Assembly (NCBI GenBank): GCA_035541875.1
Contig: DATKML010000005.1
Span: 20,122 to 84,121, forward strand
Length of the DNA stretch: 64,000 bases
DNA from: JAJPHI01 sp035541875
GTDB lineage: Bacteria; Desulfobacterota; Binatia; Binatales; Binataceae
Reading direction: 5' to 3'
The translations under genes were made by a program, and so were the position numbers. Of the stretch, positions 33,518 through 42,949 are shown in pieces (the first letter of the stretch is position 1; every line of letters starts with the position of its first letter). The notes beneath the pieces were generated by a model. It did no database searches and had not been told where the DNA came from. It was given only the letters and a program-made list of their open reading frames with translations.

Positions 33518-34390
33518 ATGTTTCACGGAGCCTTTTCCGCATTAATTACTCCATTTCGCGACGGCACGGTCGATGAGAAGGCGTTGCGCGATTTGGTGGA
33601 ATGGCAGATTCAATCCGGAATCGATGGCCTTGTGCCGTGCGGCTCGACCGGCGAATCGGCAACGCTGACACACGCCGAACACGAGCAGGTGATCAGACTA
33701 GTCGTCGATCAGGCACGCCGCCGAGTCCCCGTTATCGCCGGCACGGGCTCCAACTCGACCGCCGAAGCTATCCGGCTGACCCAGTTCGCCAAAGAAGTTC
33801 ACGCCGACGGCGCCCTCCTGATCTCGCCCTACTACAACAAGCCGACCCAGGAAGGTATCTACAAGCATTACAAGATGATCGGGGCTAGCGTCGATCTGCC
33901 TTTGATCGTTTACAACATACCGGGCCGCACCGGCTCCAATATCCTGCCCGAAACCTTTGCCAAGATGTGCGATATCAAGCAGGTCGTCGGCATCAAGGAA
34001 GCGTCGGGCTCGATCGACCAATGCTCGGATATTCTGAAGCTATGCGGCGATCGCCTGACGATGCTCTCCGGCGATGACTCCTTCACGCTGCCCCTAATGT
34101 CGCTCGGTGCAAAAGGTGTCATCTCAGTCGTTACCAACGTGCTGCCGCGCGAGATGCATGACTTAGCTGCGGCCGCACTTAGCGGTGATTTCGAGCGCGC
34201 CCGCTCGATCCATTTCTCGATGCTGCCGTTGATGCGCGTACTCTTCTCCGAGACCAATCCGATTCCGGTGAAGCAGGCCTGCGCCTTCATGGGCAAGTGC
34301 ACCAATGAAATGCGGATGCCCCTGCTCCCAATGTCCCCTGGTCCGGCAGAAAAACTCCGCGGCGCGATGAAAGAGCTGCGACTGATTTAG
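33518..34390 (+). CDS. dapA: 4-hydroxy-tetrahydrodipicolinate synthase
   Basis: A 290-residue TIM-barrel aldolase that joins pyruvate and aspartate semialdehyde, first committed step of DAP synthesis. The Schiff-base lysine is about 160 in GIKEASGSI and the catalytic tyrosine about 132 in IVYNIPGRTG. The GSTGESATLTHAEH loop lies near 42. It has a good GGAGG ribosome site. It closes the lysA-dapF-dapA group and is followed by an unrelated amidohydrolase with its own Shine-Dalgarno. Confidence 0.96.
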   Translation: MFHGAFSALITPFRDGTVDEKALRDLVEWQIQSGIDGLVPCGSTGESATLTHAEHEQVIRLVVDQARRRVPVIAGTGSNSTAEAIRLTQFAKEVHADGALLISPYYNKPTQEGIYKHYKMIGASVDLPLIVYNIPGRTGSNILPETFAKMCDIKQVVGIKEASGSIDQCSDILKLCGDRLTMLSGDDSFTLPLMSLGAKGVISVVTNVLPREMHDLAAAALSGDFERARSIHFSMLPLMRVLFSETNPIPVKQACAFMGKCTNEMRMPLLPMSPGPAEKLRGAMKELRLI

Positions 34391-34420
34391 GTCCCAATAC
34401 TCTACTTTCGGGAGAACGCG

Positions 34421-35647
34421 ATGAGCGTAGACACCCTTAATCAAGTTGATGAAAACAATCGCTGGCGGCTTGAGACGCCGGGACATGCCGGATGGAAGCG
34501 TACGGCGCGGCCCGACGATCCGAATCGCTATCTGCTGATTTCGGCAGATTGCCACGCCAACGAACCCACGGGTCTCTGGCTCGAGCGGATGGACAAGAAG
34601 TACCATAACCGCCTGCCGCGGATTGAGACCGACGAGAACGGCGTTAAGTGGATTATCGCCGAGGGCATGCAGCGCTCGCGCGTCATCGATCATCAGATGA
34701 CCGGCGAAGAGGCGATTCGCAACAAAGCTGGATTCACGCCCGAACAGCGGATCGCTGATCATCGCCGCGACGGTATCGACGCCGAAATCATGTTCCCCAA
34801 CAAAGGCCTGTCCGTTTGGGCCACAACCGATGCGGACTTCGGCGCTGCTCAGTGCCGCGTGTGGAATGACTGGGCGTGGGAACTATACGGAGCCTATAAC
34901 GATTTCATGTCGCCGATCGCCGCGATCATGACCGCGGACGTTAATATGGCGATCGAGGAGATCAAACGCGTCGCGAAGCTTGGCTTCCGCGGGATCAACT
35001 TGCCCTGCAAGCCGATTTTCGGCGCCCACGACGCGCGTCATCCGAACTACAACATGTCGATCTACGATCCGATGTGGGAGGTTATCCAGGACTGCGATAT
35101 CACGATGACCTTCCATATCTCGACAGGTCGCGATCCGCGTGCGGCACGCAAAGATGGCGGCGCGATTATCAACTATACCGCCCACGCGCTGTCGCCTACC
35201 GTCGAACCGATGGCCTGTCTCTGCGCCTCGGGTGTGCTGGAGCGTTTTCCCAAGCTGCGCTTCGCCGGGATCGAATGCGGTATCGGCTGGATTCCCTGGA
35301 TGCTCGAAGCGATGGACGAGGCCGCTCGCAAGCATCACATGTGGGCCTATCCAAAATTGAAGAAGCTTCCGAGTGAGTATTTCCGCGAACATGGCGCAGC
35401 CTCATTCCAGGATGATCCGGTCGGGCTGGACGTCGCCGAGAAATATAATCTGGTCGATAACTACCTATGGGCGAATGACTATCCCCATCACGAAGGCTCG
35501 TGGCCGCATTCGGCGGAATCGATCGAACGCCAGATGGGCCATCTGAAGGACGAAAGCCGCGCGAAGATTCTGGGGCGCAACAGCGCCAAAATGTTCAAGT
35601 TCGACGTCGAGAAACTACTTCGCCGCCGCAACACCGCAGTCAACTAA
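34421..35647 (+). CDS. amidohydrolase family protein (amidohydrolase 2 type)
   Basis: A 408-residue TIM-barrel metal-dependent hydrolase or decarboxylase of the Amidohydro_2 (PF04909-like) group. The metal-binding Asp-x-His appears in LLISADCHANEP near residue 37-48. The late strand AGIECGIGWIPWMLEAMDE near 283 and NDYPHHEGSWPHS near 354 carry further family residues. Relatives include ACMSD and gamma-resorcylate decarboxylase, and many uncharacterised proteins abundant in mycobacteria and Binatota-like genomes. A GGGAG site precedes the ATG. The substrate cannot be inferred; the unrelated flanks give no pathway. Confidence 0.85.
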   Translation: MSVDTLNQVDENNRWRLETPGHAGWKRTARPDDPNRYLLISADCHANEPTGLWLERMDKKYHNRLPRIETDENGVKWIIAEGMQRSRVIDHQMTGEEAIRNKAGFTPEQRIADHRRDGIDAEIMFPNKGLSVWATTDADFGAAQCRVWNDWAWELYGAYNDFMSPIAAIMTADVNMAIEEIKRVAKLGFRGINLPCKPIFGAHDARHPNYNMSIYDPMWEVIQDCDITMTFHISTGRDPRAARKDGGAIINYTAHALSPTVEPMACLCASGVLERFPKLRFAGIECGIGWIPWMLEAMDEAARKHHMWAYPKLKKLPSEYFREHGAASFQDDPVGLDVAEKYNLVDNYLWANDYPHHEGSWPHSAESIERQMGHLKDESRAKILGRNSAKMFKFDVEKLLRRRNTAVN

Positions 35648-35676
35648 CCTCTTACTCAAACAATAAAGCAGCCATT

Positions 35677-35710
35677 CAACGCCACCCATGGTGGGTGGCG
35701 TTGATCTTTT
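35677..35710 (+). terminator. rho-independent terminator after the amidohydrolase gene
   Basis: A perfect 11-bp stem, CAACGCCACCC at 35677-35687 and GGGTGGCGTTG at 35693-35703, with loop ATGGT, is followed by ATCTTTT. It lies 30 bases after the amidohydrolase stop and upstream of the phosphoesterase ribosome site. It should end the dapA/amidohydrolase transcript. Confidence 0.85.
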
Positions 35711-35766
35711 CGCACCTCGAAGAACCGCGCATACTTTTGGTGCCAGCGGGCAAGGGAGGGGCATCC

Positions 35767-37413
35767 ATGGCAATTCTCGATCTCATCGACACCATCGTGG
35801 TCGTGATGATGGAAAACCGATCTTTCGATCACATGCTGGGCTACCTGAGCCATCCGGCCTTCGGTAATCGTCCCGAGGTCAATGGCCAACAAGCCGACAA
35901 AGCCTGGTTGGATCGCTACACGAATGAGTTCAATGGCAAACGGCAGGCTCCGTTTCATACCACTCGCCTCGACATGAGCGATGATCCCCGCCACGAGCGC
36001 GAGAACTTTCGCATCCAGTTCGGCGCTCCCTTCCAACGAAGCGTTCCTTATCCGATGACCGGGTTCATGCAGAACTACGGTATCGATCCGGGGTTATCGG
36101 CCGATGACGCCACCCAAGTGATGGGGTTCTTCACGCCCGCGGAGGTTCCGATTACCGCCTTTCTGGCCGATAACTATGCGATTTGCGACAACTGGTTCGC
36201 GCCGATTCCGACGAGCACCCAGCCCAATCGCCTCATGGGGATGGGCGGCTTCACCAAAAGCGACAATACTTTCGCCAACACAGTGCCCGATCAGGATTTG
36301 GTCTATGACTGGTGCGGGCGCCAGAACAAGCGCCACGTGCGCTGGCGTGTCTATCACGAAGGATGGCCGTTCTTCATGGTGATGAACCGTTGGCGCCTGG
36401 AAATCCTGGCTGACGCGATAGCGGCGCACGGCCAGTTCTCGCCGATCAGCAGCCTCGCCGACGACTTCAAGCATGAAAAGGATTTCCCCGACCTGATCTT
36501 TGTCGAACCCAAGTACACGAGCGATCATTTCAGTCCGCCGGTGCCCAGCGACGATCATTCACCAACGACCGTATCCGGCGGGCAGGCATTTCTGCGTCGT
36601 GTCTATACTGCTCTCACTTCAAACGCTGAACGATGGAAACGCACCGTCATGGTCATCACCTACGATGAGGCCGGCGGGTTCTTCGATCATGTCTCGCCGC
36701 CAGAACTGCGAACGTCCGTTGTAGACAGTAATGTCGATCCCTTCTTTACGATGGGAGTACGCGTCCCGGCACTGATCGTCTCACCGCTGATTAAAGCTCG
36801 GAGCCTCTACAAGGGATTGCTAGATCATACTTCGATACTTAAATTTATCGGCCAGAAGTTAGGTGACGGCGGATACTATTCAAACGAACTGAATAAGCGG
36901 CCACTGGTTGGTAGCGTGCTAGATATCTTGCGGGATCCACAATGCGGACTCACGGACCCCCGATCAGACGTGCCGCAACCGCCACCGTTTGAACCGAAAG
37001 ATAGTTTCGTGCGCGGTCGCAATTACCATCCGGTGACGCCCAACACGGAAGCCTTCGCCTATGCACTCAAGCGCATTCGCGAGGATGACCACGAACGCGA
37101 GCGTGCGGTCACAAAGTTTCCCGAATTGGCAGAGTTTCTGACTTCCCATGAGGACCTGCTTTGGGAACTAGCAAAGGTAACGGTAAAGGCGAAAGGATGC
37201 GTCCTTGGCGATTGTGCACGCAATTTGGAAATCTTTCTCGAGGACCAGGAAAAACAACTCGAGCAGGATGAATCTTTGGCTCCGGTCGCCTATGCGAATC
37301 TCACCGAGATGATACTCAAGATGGTTGCCGAAGCGCGGGCCGGCGGCTCCTTCGTCATCGACGAGGCGCATTTTCTCGCCTCGCGACCCGATAATTTGTT
37401 TAAGCGCGGCTAG
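35767..37413 (+). CDS. phosphoesterase family protein (phospholipase C/acid phosphatase-like)
   Basis: A 548-residue member of the PF04185 phosphoesterase family. The metal-site block VVVMMENRSFDHMLGYLSH lies near residue 10-28, and the late VITYDEAGGFFDHVSPPE block near 295-312. This family includes bacterial non-specific phospholipase C and AcpA acid phosphatase. No signal peptide or Tat motif precedes the domain here, which is unusual. The C-terminal 120 residues are helical and charged. The ATG at 35767 follows GGGAGGGG at ideal spacing; an open frame back to 35500 overlaps the previous gene and the terminator and is discounted. It is convergent with another phosphoesterase. Confidence 0.85.
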   Translation: MAILDLIDTIVVVMMENRSFDHMLGYLSHPAFGNRPEVNGQQADKAWLDRYTNEFNGKRQAPFHTTRLDMSDDPRHERENFRIQFGAPFQRSVPYPMTGFMQNYGIDPGLSADDATQVMGFFTPAEVPITAFLADNYAICDNWFAPIPTSTQPNRLMGMGGFTKSDNTFANTVPDQDLVYDWCGRQNKRHVRWRVYHEGWPFFMVMNRWRLEILADAIAAHGQFSPISSLADDFKHEKDFPDLIFVEPKYTSDHFSPPVPSDDHSPTTVSGGQAFLRRVYTALTSNAERWKRTVMVITYDEAGGFFDHVSPPELRTSVVDSNVDPFFTMGVRVPALIVSPLIKARSLYKGLLDHTSILKFIGQKLGDGGYYSNELNKRPLVGSVLDILRDPQCGLTDPRSDVPQPPPFEPKDSFVRGRNYHPVTPNTEAFAYALKRIREDDHERERAVTKFPELAEFLTSHEDLLWELAKVTVKAKGCVLGDCARNLEIFLEDQEKQLEQDESLAPVAYANLTEMILKMVAEARAGGSFVIDEAHFLASRPDNLFKRG

Positions 37414-37427
37414 GTATTTCGGCGATC

Positions 37428-38582
37428 TCAGTATCGGGCGTTATAGACATCTTTACCGAAGGGTTTGAGGCCGGGCTGGCCTGCGTAGCCCAGATAATCG
37501 AGATGCCAAAGATCTTCGAGGCTACGGAGCAGTGAGTAATGATTATACGGCGTGTCGTTGATACTGCCCGCTCTGACATAGCGCGACAGGATCAGCGCAC
37601 CAATACGGCCGCCGCCCGGCCCAGTCAAACCCGGCATCGACGTGTTTGGGCCCGTGGGTTCATTGCAACACGCAGCCGCGTCGGTACTTGCCGGGTCAAT
37701 CTTCTTATTGCGCTTGCCGATCTGTGCCTCGTCGAAGGTAATTATGATCATCCCGTCCTTTTGATAGGCGGGCGACGCGAGGATCTTCGGCACCCACTCG
37801 CGCAAAAAGCGGTCGGACGATTTCAGCCCGCCTCCGTCGCATATCGCCGACGGTCCGTCGTGACCGTCGTTGCAAAGATTCGGCGTGATAAAAACGAAAT
37901 TCGGTGTCGTTGCGATACTCTTCAGATCCGTGTCGAGATGCTTAAGCGGTCGGTTGTGCTTATCGCAACTGCCGGAGTCGACTAGGGAGTGGAAATACAC
38001 AAAGGGATTGTGCCGCGTGGCATATTGATCGCCGGCACGGGCATGGATGTGGTCGTCGGGCTGACCGATCGTGGGATGCTGACAGGGTTTCGTCATATCC
38101 TCCATGTAGCCACCCCAACTCAGACCCTTTGCTTCTAGCTGCTCAGGCAGCGTTTTCACAATCGATGGGTGAACACAGCCGCGGCCAGTGACTTGTCCTT
38201 GACGGTCGAGGTTGGGCGACGATGATACGAATTCAGTATAGGTTAAGCAGTCGCCCTGTGTGTCGGGATTCGGCGCGATTCCACTCACCATCGCGATATA
38301 GTTATCGAGACTAAAGTGGCCTATCCCGTAATAGTGAGTCAGTAATTCGCCCTGTTTCGTGAGATCCTGTGCGAGGTAGGGTGCAGCCGAGTCTTGCCCG
38401 AAAGTATCCTCAAAATTCTTGTTTTCAAGAACGATGATAAAAACGTGCGACGGTTGCGAGAGTTGCGAGGGTCGGCCGTGTGCAGCGCTGGTTTGAGCCA
38501 TCGCCGGAGAAACGAACGGTCTGCTGCTGAAGACCAGCAGCAGACCGCCTAGAAGTATGAGGTCGAAAACACGCCGTAACAT
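37428..38582 (-). CDS. secreted phosphoesterase (acid phosphatase-like)
   Basis: A 384-residue protein with a signal peptide (1-29, ending PAMAQ) and the same phosphoesterase superfamily fold as the convergent neighbour. Visible blocks are HVFIIVLENKNFEDTFG near 47, HFSLDNYIAMVSG near 88, and MIIITFDEAQIG near 285. Several cysteines suggest disulfides in an oxidising compartment. It would release phosphate from an ester in the periplasm or outside. Its stop is 14 bases from the neighbour's stop. No pho-box could be recognised. Confidence 0.85.
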   Translation of the reverse strand: MLRRVFDLILLGGLLLVFSSRPFVSPAMAQTSAAHGRPSQLSQPSHVFIIVLENKNFEDTFGQDSAAPYLAQDLTKQGELLTHYYGIGHFSLDNYIAMVSGIAPNPDTQGDCLTYTEFVSSSPNLDRQGQVTGRGCVHPSIVKTLPEQLEAKGLSWGGYMEDMTKPCQHPTIGQPDDHIHARAGDQYATRHNPFVYFHSLVDSGSCDKHNRPLKHLDTDLKSIATTPNFVFITPNLCNDGHDGPSAICDGGGLKSSDRFLREWVPKILASPAYQKDGMIIITFDEAQIGKRNKKIDPASTDAAACCNEPTGPNTSMPGLTGPGGGRIGALILSRYVRAGSINDTPYNHYSLLRSLEDLWHLDYLGYAGQPGLKPFGKDVYNARY

Positions 38583-38626
38583 CAGGCGAGTATAACCTTT
38601 ATTTGTGACTGCTGTGTTACAAGGGC

Positions 38627-39745
38627 TCAGTTGAACATGAGCACACTCCGCGCAACCTCACCGGCCTTCATCGCACGGAACGCCTCGTTCACGTCTTCGA
38701 GCTTGCCTCGCTTGCTGATCATATCGTCGAGGTTTAGCCGACCCTGCAAGTAGTAATCGACGTAGCGCGGCATATCGATCCGGAAGCGGTTGCCACCCAT
38801 CATCGTGCCCTGGATCTTTCGCTCCGTCAGGAACTTAGGTCCATCGAGCTCAACTTTGTGGCCCACCGGGATCATCCCGATAATTGTGGCGGTGCCCCCC
38901 GGCCGAACAACCTCGAAACACTGCTCGGCAAGTTTCGCTACACCGACCGCCTCAAATGCGTGATCGACGCCGGCCGCAGGTCCGGGACTCGATAGCCCTT
39001 CGCCGCCCGGAACGAGCTTACGGATTGCCTCGATGGCGTCGGTGTTCGATGCGTCGATCGTATGGGTCGCGCCGAAGCGCTTCGCCATCGCAAGCTTCGA
39101 TTCGAATTGATCGACGGCGATAATCATCCGAGCCCCCGCGATTCGTGCACCCTGAATCGCCGAGATTCCGACTCCGCCGCAGCCGAAGACTGCAACGGTT
39201 GAACCGGGTTCGATCTTTGCGGTGTTGAGGACGGCGCCAACTCCGGTAGTCACACCGCAACCGATCAGCGCGGCACAATCCAGCGAAATCTGGTCGGTGA
39301 TTTTCACCAACGCGTTCTCGTGCACCAGCATCTTTTCGGCATAGGTGGAGAGATCCGCGAACTGCATCACGGGCTTGCCGTTCATCGAAAGACGCGGCTT
39401 GTCGCCCTTCTTGCGTTGGGTCGCCTTGCGATTCGAGCATCGGTTCGGATGACCCGTCATGCATTCGTCGCAATAGCCACAAAAGACCGAGGGGCAGGAT
39501 ATAACGTGGTCGCCCGGCTTGAGATAGGTCACCGCTTTTCCGACCTTCTCAACGATACCGGCTGCTTCGTGACCAAGAATCGCAGGAGCCGGAAGTGGAT
39601 AAAGGCCATCGACGAAATGTAGATCGCTATGGCAAACGCCGCTCGCGGCGGTTTTGAGCAGAACTTCGTGATCCTGAGGATCGTCGATATCGACTTCCTC
39701 GATCGTCAGTGGCTGATGAGCTCCGTGAAAGATTGCTGCTTTCAT
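38627..39745 (-). CDS. zinc-dependent alcohol dehydrogenase (copy 1)
   Basis: A 372-residue medium-chain dehydrogenase. Catalytic-zinc residues are Cys38 in GVCHSDLHF and the histidine in LGHEAAG near 59. The structural-zinc cysteines are in FCGYCDECMTGHPNRC near 93-108. The Rossmann glycines are in VFGCGGVGISAIQGARIAG near 185. It belongs to the class III-like group common in Actinobacteria and Binatota-type genomes; NAD- or mycofactocin/NDMA-dependent redox cannot be decided. A close paralogue lies directly upstream (39909-41048), separated by a 163-base gap with a palindromic repeat. Confidence 0.9.
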   Translation of the reverse strand: MKAAIFHGAHQPLTIEEVDIDDPQDHEVLLKTAASGVCHSDLHFVDGLYPLPAPAILGHEAAGIVEKVGKAVTYLKPGDHVISCPSVFCGYCDECMTGHPNRCSNRKATQRKKGDKPRLSMNGKPVMQFADLSTYAEKMLVHENALVKITDQISLDCAALIGCGVTTGVGAVLNTAKIEPGSTVAVFGCGGVGISAIQGARIAGARMIIAVDQFESKLAMAKRFGATHTIDASNTDAIEAIRKLVPGGEGLSSPGPAAGVDHAFEAVGVAKLAEQCFEVVRPGGTATIIGMIPVGHKVELDGPKFLTERKIQGTMMGGNRFRIDMPRYVDYYLQGRLNLDDMISKRGKLEDVNEAFRAMKAGEVARSVLMFN

Positions 39746-39818
39746 TGGTTGATCCTTTTATTAGTTCACTGCGGAGTGCTTCGCGACCACCAGAACCGGT
39801 ACCGGCTTCTCTCGGGTC

Positions 39819-39906
39819 AAGGCGCTGCGCGCCTTATACGCGCGTGAAGCTGTCCGAGATTCATTCGCTGCGTTCGCGTTGCTCACTTCGCTCAGAATGA
39901 CATCCC
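39819..39906. repeat. intergenic palindrome and REP-like repeat between ADH paralogues
   Basis: AAGGCGC at 39819-39825 and GCGCCTT at 39829-39835 form a tight hairpin. Then GATTCATTCGCTGCG from 39858 through CTTCGCTCAGAATGACATCCC ending 39906 reproduces the repeat seen at 1833-1870, with a slightly different inner spacer. The position between tandem duplicated genes raises the possibility that repeats of this kind mediate or mark duplication boundaries, but only one copy is present here. Confidence 0.65.
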
Positions 39907-39908
39907 TT

Positions 39909-41048
39909 TTATTCGAACATCAGGACCGTGCGTGCAACTTCGCCGGCCTTCATCGCGCGGAAGGCCTCGTTTACATCCTCCAGCTTCCCGCGACGGCTGA
40001 TCAGATCGTCGAGATTGAGCCGCCCCTGCTGGTAGTAATCGAGATAACGCGGCATATCGATCCGGAACCGATTCGATCCCATGTTGCTACCCTGGAGTCG
40101 GCGCTCGGTCAGTAGCTTCGCTCCGTTAATCGAAACCTTCTGACCGACCGGAATCATGCCAATTACTGTGGCAGTGCCGCCCGGCTTGATCGCTTCAAAG
40201 CACATCTCGGCCAGCACCTTGAGACCCACTGCCTCGAAGGCGTAGTCGACACCCGAATTCGGCGGCGAAAGGATATCGCGACTTCCGCCGCTCCCTTGGC
40301 CCGCATCAGGGTTAGTCAGTTCGCGGATAGTCTTTACGGGATCATCCTTCGAGGAATCGACGGTGTGAGTAGCGCCAACGCGCTTGGCCAGCGCCAACTT
40401 CGACTCGAACTGATCGACAGCGATGATCATCCGGGCGCCTGCGATTCGCGCACCCTGAATCGCTGCGAGTCCAACACCGCCGCAGCCGAAAACCGCCACC
40501 GTCGAACCCGGCTCGATATGCGCCGTGTTCAGCACCGCACCCATACCGGTCGTAACGCCGCATCCGACGAGCGCCGCGCGATCGAGCGGGATATCCTTAT
40601 TGATCTTCACCAGCGCGTTCTCGTGCACCAGCATCTTTTCGGCATAGGTCGAGAGCTCGGCGAACTGCCGCACTGGCGCTCCATTCTTGGTAATGCGCGG
40701 CTTGTCGCTTTTGCTCCGTCGAATCGCACCTTTGTTGCTGCAGAGTGCCGGATGGCCCGACATGCAATCTTCGCAGTAGCCGCAGAAGACCGAGAGGCAT
40801 GCGATTACGTGGTCACCGGGCTTCAAGTAGGAGACACCGCTGCCGACCTGCTCAACGATTCCGGCTGCTTCGTGACCCAGGATCGCCGGGGCAGGATGCG
40901 GATAGAGGCCATCCACGAAATGCAGGTCACTATGGCAGACACCGCTCGCGACGGTCTTTACCAGTACTTCGCGATCAAGCGGGCTGTCGATTTCTACTTC
41001 TTCGATGGTCAGAGGTTGCTTGGGTCCGTGAAAAATCGCGGCCTTCAT
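39909..41048 (-). CDS. zinc-dependent alcohol dehydrogenase (copy 2)
   Basis: A 379-residue paralogue of the downstream gene, with near-identical N-terminus, the same catalytic cysteine/histidine pair, the structural-zinc block FCGYCEDCMSGHPALC, and the same Rossmann block. The main length difference is a short Gly/Ser-rich insertion near residue 250 (PDAGQGSGGSRDILSP). The two proteins are alike along their full length, so this is a recent to moderately old tandem duplication. Conserved residues in both copies argue that both are functional. It is preceded by the rpoD terminator. Confidence 0.9.
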   Translation of the reverse strand: MKAAIFHGPKQPLTIEEVEIDSPLDREVLVKTVASGVCHSDLHFVDGLYPHPAPAILGHEAAGIVEQVGSGVSYLKPGDHVIACLSVFCGYCEDCMSGHPALCSNKGAIRRSKSDKPRITKNGAPVRQFAELSTYAEKMLVHENALVKINKDIPLDRAALVGCGVTTGMGAVLNTAHIEPGSTVAVFGCGGVGLAAIQGARIAGARMIIAVDQFESKLALAKRVGATHTVDSSKDDPVKTIRELTNPDAGQGSGGSRDILSPPNSGVDYAFEAVGLKVLAEMCFEAIKPGGTATVIGMIPVGQKVSINGAKLLTERRLQGSNMGSNRFRIDMPRYLDYYQQGRLNLDDLISRRGKLEDVNEAFRAMKAGEVARTVLMFE

Positions 41049-41122
41049 CCTTGAATCTCCACTCTAAATGCAGAGTCAGCCACAGCCTTGTCGACCAAGG
41101 CTTCGGTGTCAAGGAATCGGCC

Positions 41123-41158
41123 AAGAAAAAAGGCGCGAGAACCTTAGCTCTCGCGCCT
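41123..41158 (-). terminator. rho-independent terminator of rpoD
   Basis: On the minus strand, a perfect 10-bp stem AGGCGCGAGA/TCTCGCGCCT (genomic 41131-41140 and 41149-41158) with an eight-base loop is followed by a T-rich tract (genomic A-run 41123-41130). It is located 28 bases after the rpoD stop. Confidence 0.92.
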
Positions 41159-41185
41159 GATTTGCGCTTGAAAAGTGGACGCGGG

Positions 41186-42949
41186 TTACTCGCGTTCGGT
41201 AAAGCCTTCGAGCACGCGGGAGCGCCCAGTCTGTCGGAGCTTACGTAGCGCTTTGGCTTCGATTTGACGGATACGTTCACGCGTGACGGCAAACTGTTTG
41301 CCGACCTCTTCGAGGGTGTAATCGGTCTTCTGACCGATACCGAAGCGCATCCGCAGAATCTGCTCTTCGCGGGGCGTCAAAGTGGCCAGAACCTTGCGGG
41401 TCTGCTCACCGAGATTCCCCTGAATTGCAGCCTCAACCGGCGACGGTGCGAGTTCGTCTTCGACAAAATCGCCGAGCGAACTTTCCTCTTCATCACCGAT
41501 CGGGGTTTCGAGCGAAATCGGCTCTTTAACGATCTTGAGCACCTTCTGGACCTTGTCCAGCGGCATCTCCATCTGCTCGGCGATCTCCTCGGGACCGGGC
41601 TCGCGGCCGAGCCGCTGGACCAGCAATCGGGTGACGCGGAGCAGCTTGTTGATCGTTTCGACCATATGCACCGGGATACGGATCGTGCGGCCCTGGTCGG
41701 CGATCGCACGCGACATCGACTGACGTATCCACCACGTCGCGTAAGTCGAGAACTTGTATCCGCGTTGGTACTCGAACTTATCGACCGCGCGCATCAGGCC
41801 GATATTCCCTTCCTGAATCAGGTCGAGAAATCCGAGGCCGCGATTCGTATAGCGCTTGGCCAGGCTGACGACGAGGCGGAGATTCGCTTCGGTCAACTCT
41901 TTCTTGGCGCGCTTGCTCTTGTCCTGACCCGAAGCGATTGTCTCGAGCGAGCGGGCAAAGCTCTCTGTGTCGGCTTTGACGCGTTTCTCAACTTCGCGGA
42001 TCGCTTTCTGTGCTTCCTTGATTCGCGCCGCGATATCGAGCAGGTTCTCGCGCGTGCCATTCACCTTCAAGACGTGACGCCGATCTTCGGCCTCGGAGGC
42101 TTCGCGGATCAGCTGACTCTTGCTACGCCCGGTCGCCTCTTCGTACCGCTCGATCAAAGCGCGGGAATCGAGCGCCTCTTTGAGCAGACGGCGCATCTCG
42201 CCGATAACCGCATCCTGGAAGTGCCGCGATAGCTCCATCTCGCGGAGTTCGCGCTTGATACTATCCTTGTTGCGCGCTAGGGACTTCTCGGTCTTGCCGC
42301 GAAGCTCGGCGCTGAGCCGCTCCTTGAGCTTCTCTTCCATCTCGTCCCGGCGCTCACGCAGGGACTGGAGCTTCTTCGAAGCAGTGAAGAGCTTCTTGAG
42401 CAGCTTTTCGTTGGCTTCAGGTCCGCGCTCTTCTTCTGATTCGCTGTTGTTGGGGTCTTCGTTTTCTTCGAAGATATCCCGCAGGTCAGCCTCTCCGACT
42501 TCCACGCGATCAGCGAACTCAATTACAAGGTCGAGTGTCACCGGCGATCCAAGGACTTCGTCCTCGACTTCGTTCTCACCGGCCTCGATTCGCTTGGCGA
42601 TCTCGACTTCCTGCTCTCGCGAGAGGAGCTGGAAGTTTCCCATCTCCTTCAGGTAGAGCCTGACCGGGTCCGAAGATTCACTCAGCGAATCGGCCGCTGC
42701 AGTGGGTTCCGGCGCCTCGTCCGGTTCTTCCTTCGCCTCGAGGTCGATATCCTCGCCCCCCTCGACAGGCACATCGTCGAGGACCTTGATATCCATGTCC
42801 TCGAAGCTGTCGAGCGCCGAACGGAGATCGGTCGGCGAGGTCACGTCTTGGGGTAGGAAATCGTTGACTTGGTCGAAGGTCAGGTAACCCTGCTCACGGC
42901 CCAAGTCCACTAAGCCTTGTAGATCCTTCCCTTCGTACTTCTGCTTCAT
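41186..42949 (-). CDS. rpoD: RNA polymerase primary sigma factor
   Basis: A 587-residue group 1 sigma-70 factor. Region 1.1 covers roughly the first 70 residues and is followed by an acidic linker. Region 1.2 begins at SDPVRLYLKEMG near 93. A long charged, coiled non-conserved region spans about 130-330. Region 2 contains LRLVVSLAKRYTNRGLGFLD and the -10-recognising GYKFSTYATWWIRQS near 390-405. Region 4 has TLTPREEQILRMRFGIG and the helix-turn-helix VTRERIRQIEAKALRKL at the end. The ATG at 42949 is preferred to a TTG at 42958. It is a single-gene transcript with a terminator, divergent from the family-B polymerase gene. Confidence 0.95.
   Translation of the reverse strand: MKQKYEGKDLQGLVDLGREQGYLTFDQVNDFLPQDVTSPTDLRSALDSFEDMDIKVLDDVPVEGGEDIDLEAKEEPDEAPEPTAAADSLSESSDPVRLYLKEMGNFQLLSREQEVEIAKRIEAGENEVEDEVLGSPVTLDLVIEFADRVEVGEADLRDIFEENEDPNNSESEEERGPEANEKLLKKLFTASKKLQSLRERRDEMEEKLKERLSAELRGKTEKSLARNKDSIKRELREMELSRHFQDAVIGEMRRLLKEALDSRALIERYEEATGRSKSQLIREASEAEDRRHVLKVNGTRENLLDIAARIKEAQKAIREVEKRVKADTESFARSLETIASGQDKSKRAKKELTEANLRLVVSLAKRYTNRGLGFLDLIQEGNIGLMRAVDKFEYQRGYKFSTYATWWIRQSMSRAIADQGRTIRIPVHMVETINKLLRVTRLLVQRLGREPGPEEIAEQMEMPLDKVQKVLKIVKEPISLETPIGDEEESSLGDFVEDELAPSPVEAAIQGNLGEQTRKVLATLTPREEQILRMRFGIGQKTDYTLEEVGKQFAVTRERIRQIEAKALRKLRQTGRSRVLEGFTERE

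Noticed and set aside
35500..35766. N-terminal extension of the phosphoesterase frame
   Set aside because: It runs over the end of the amidohydrolase gene and through a strong terminator, and a much better ribosome site marks the ATG at 35767.
41264..42232. 322-codon plus-strand frame opposite rpoD
   Set aside because: Antisense of the conserved regions of rpoD, no independent evidence.
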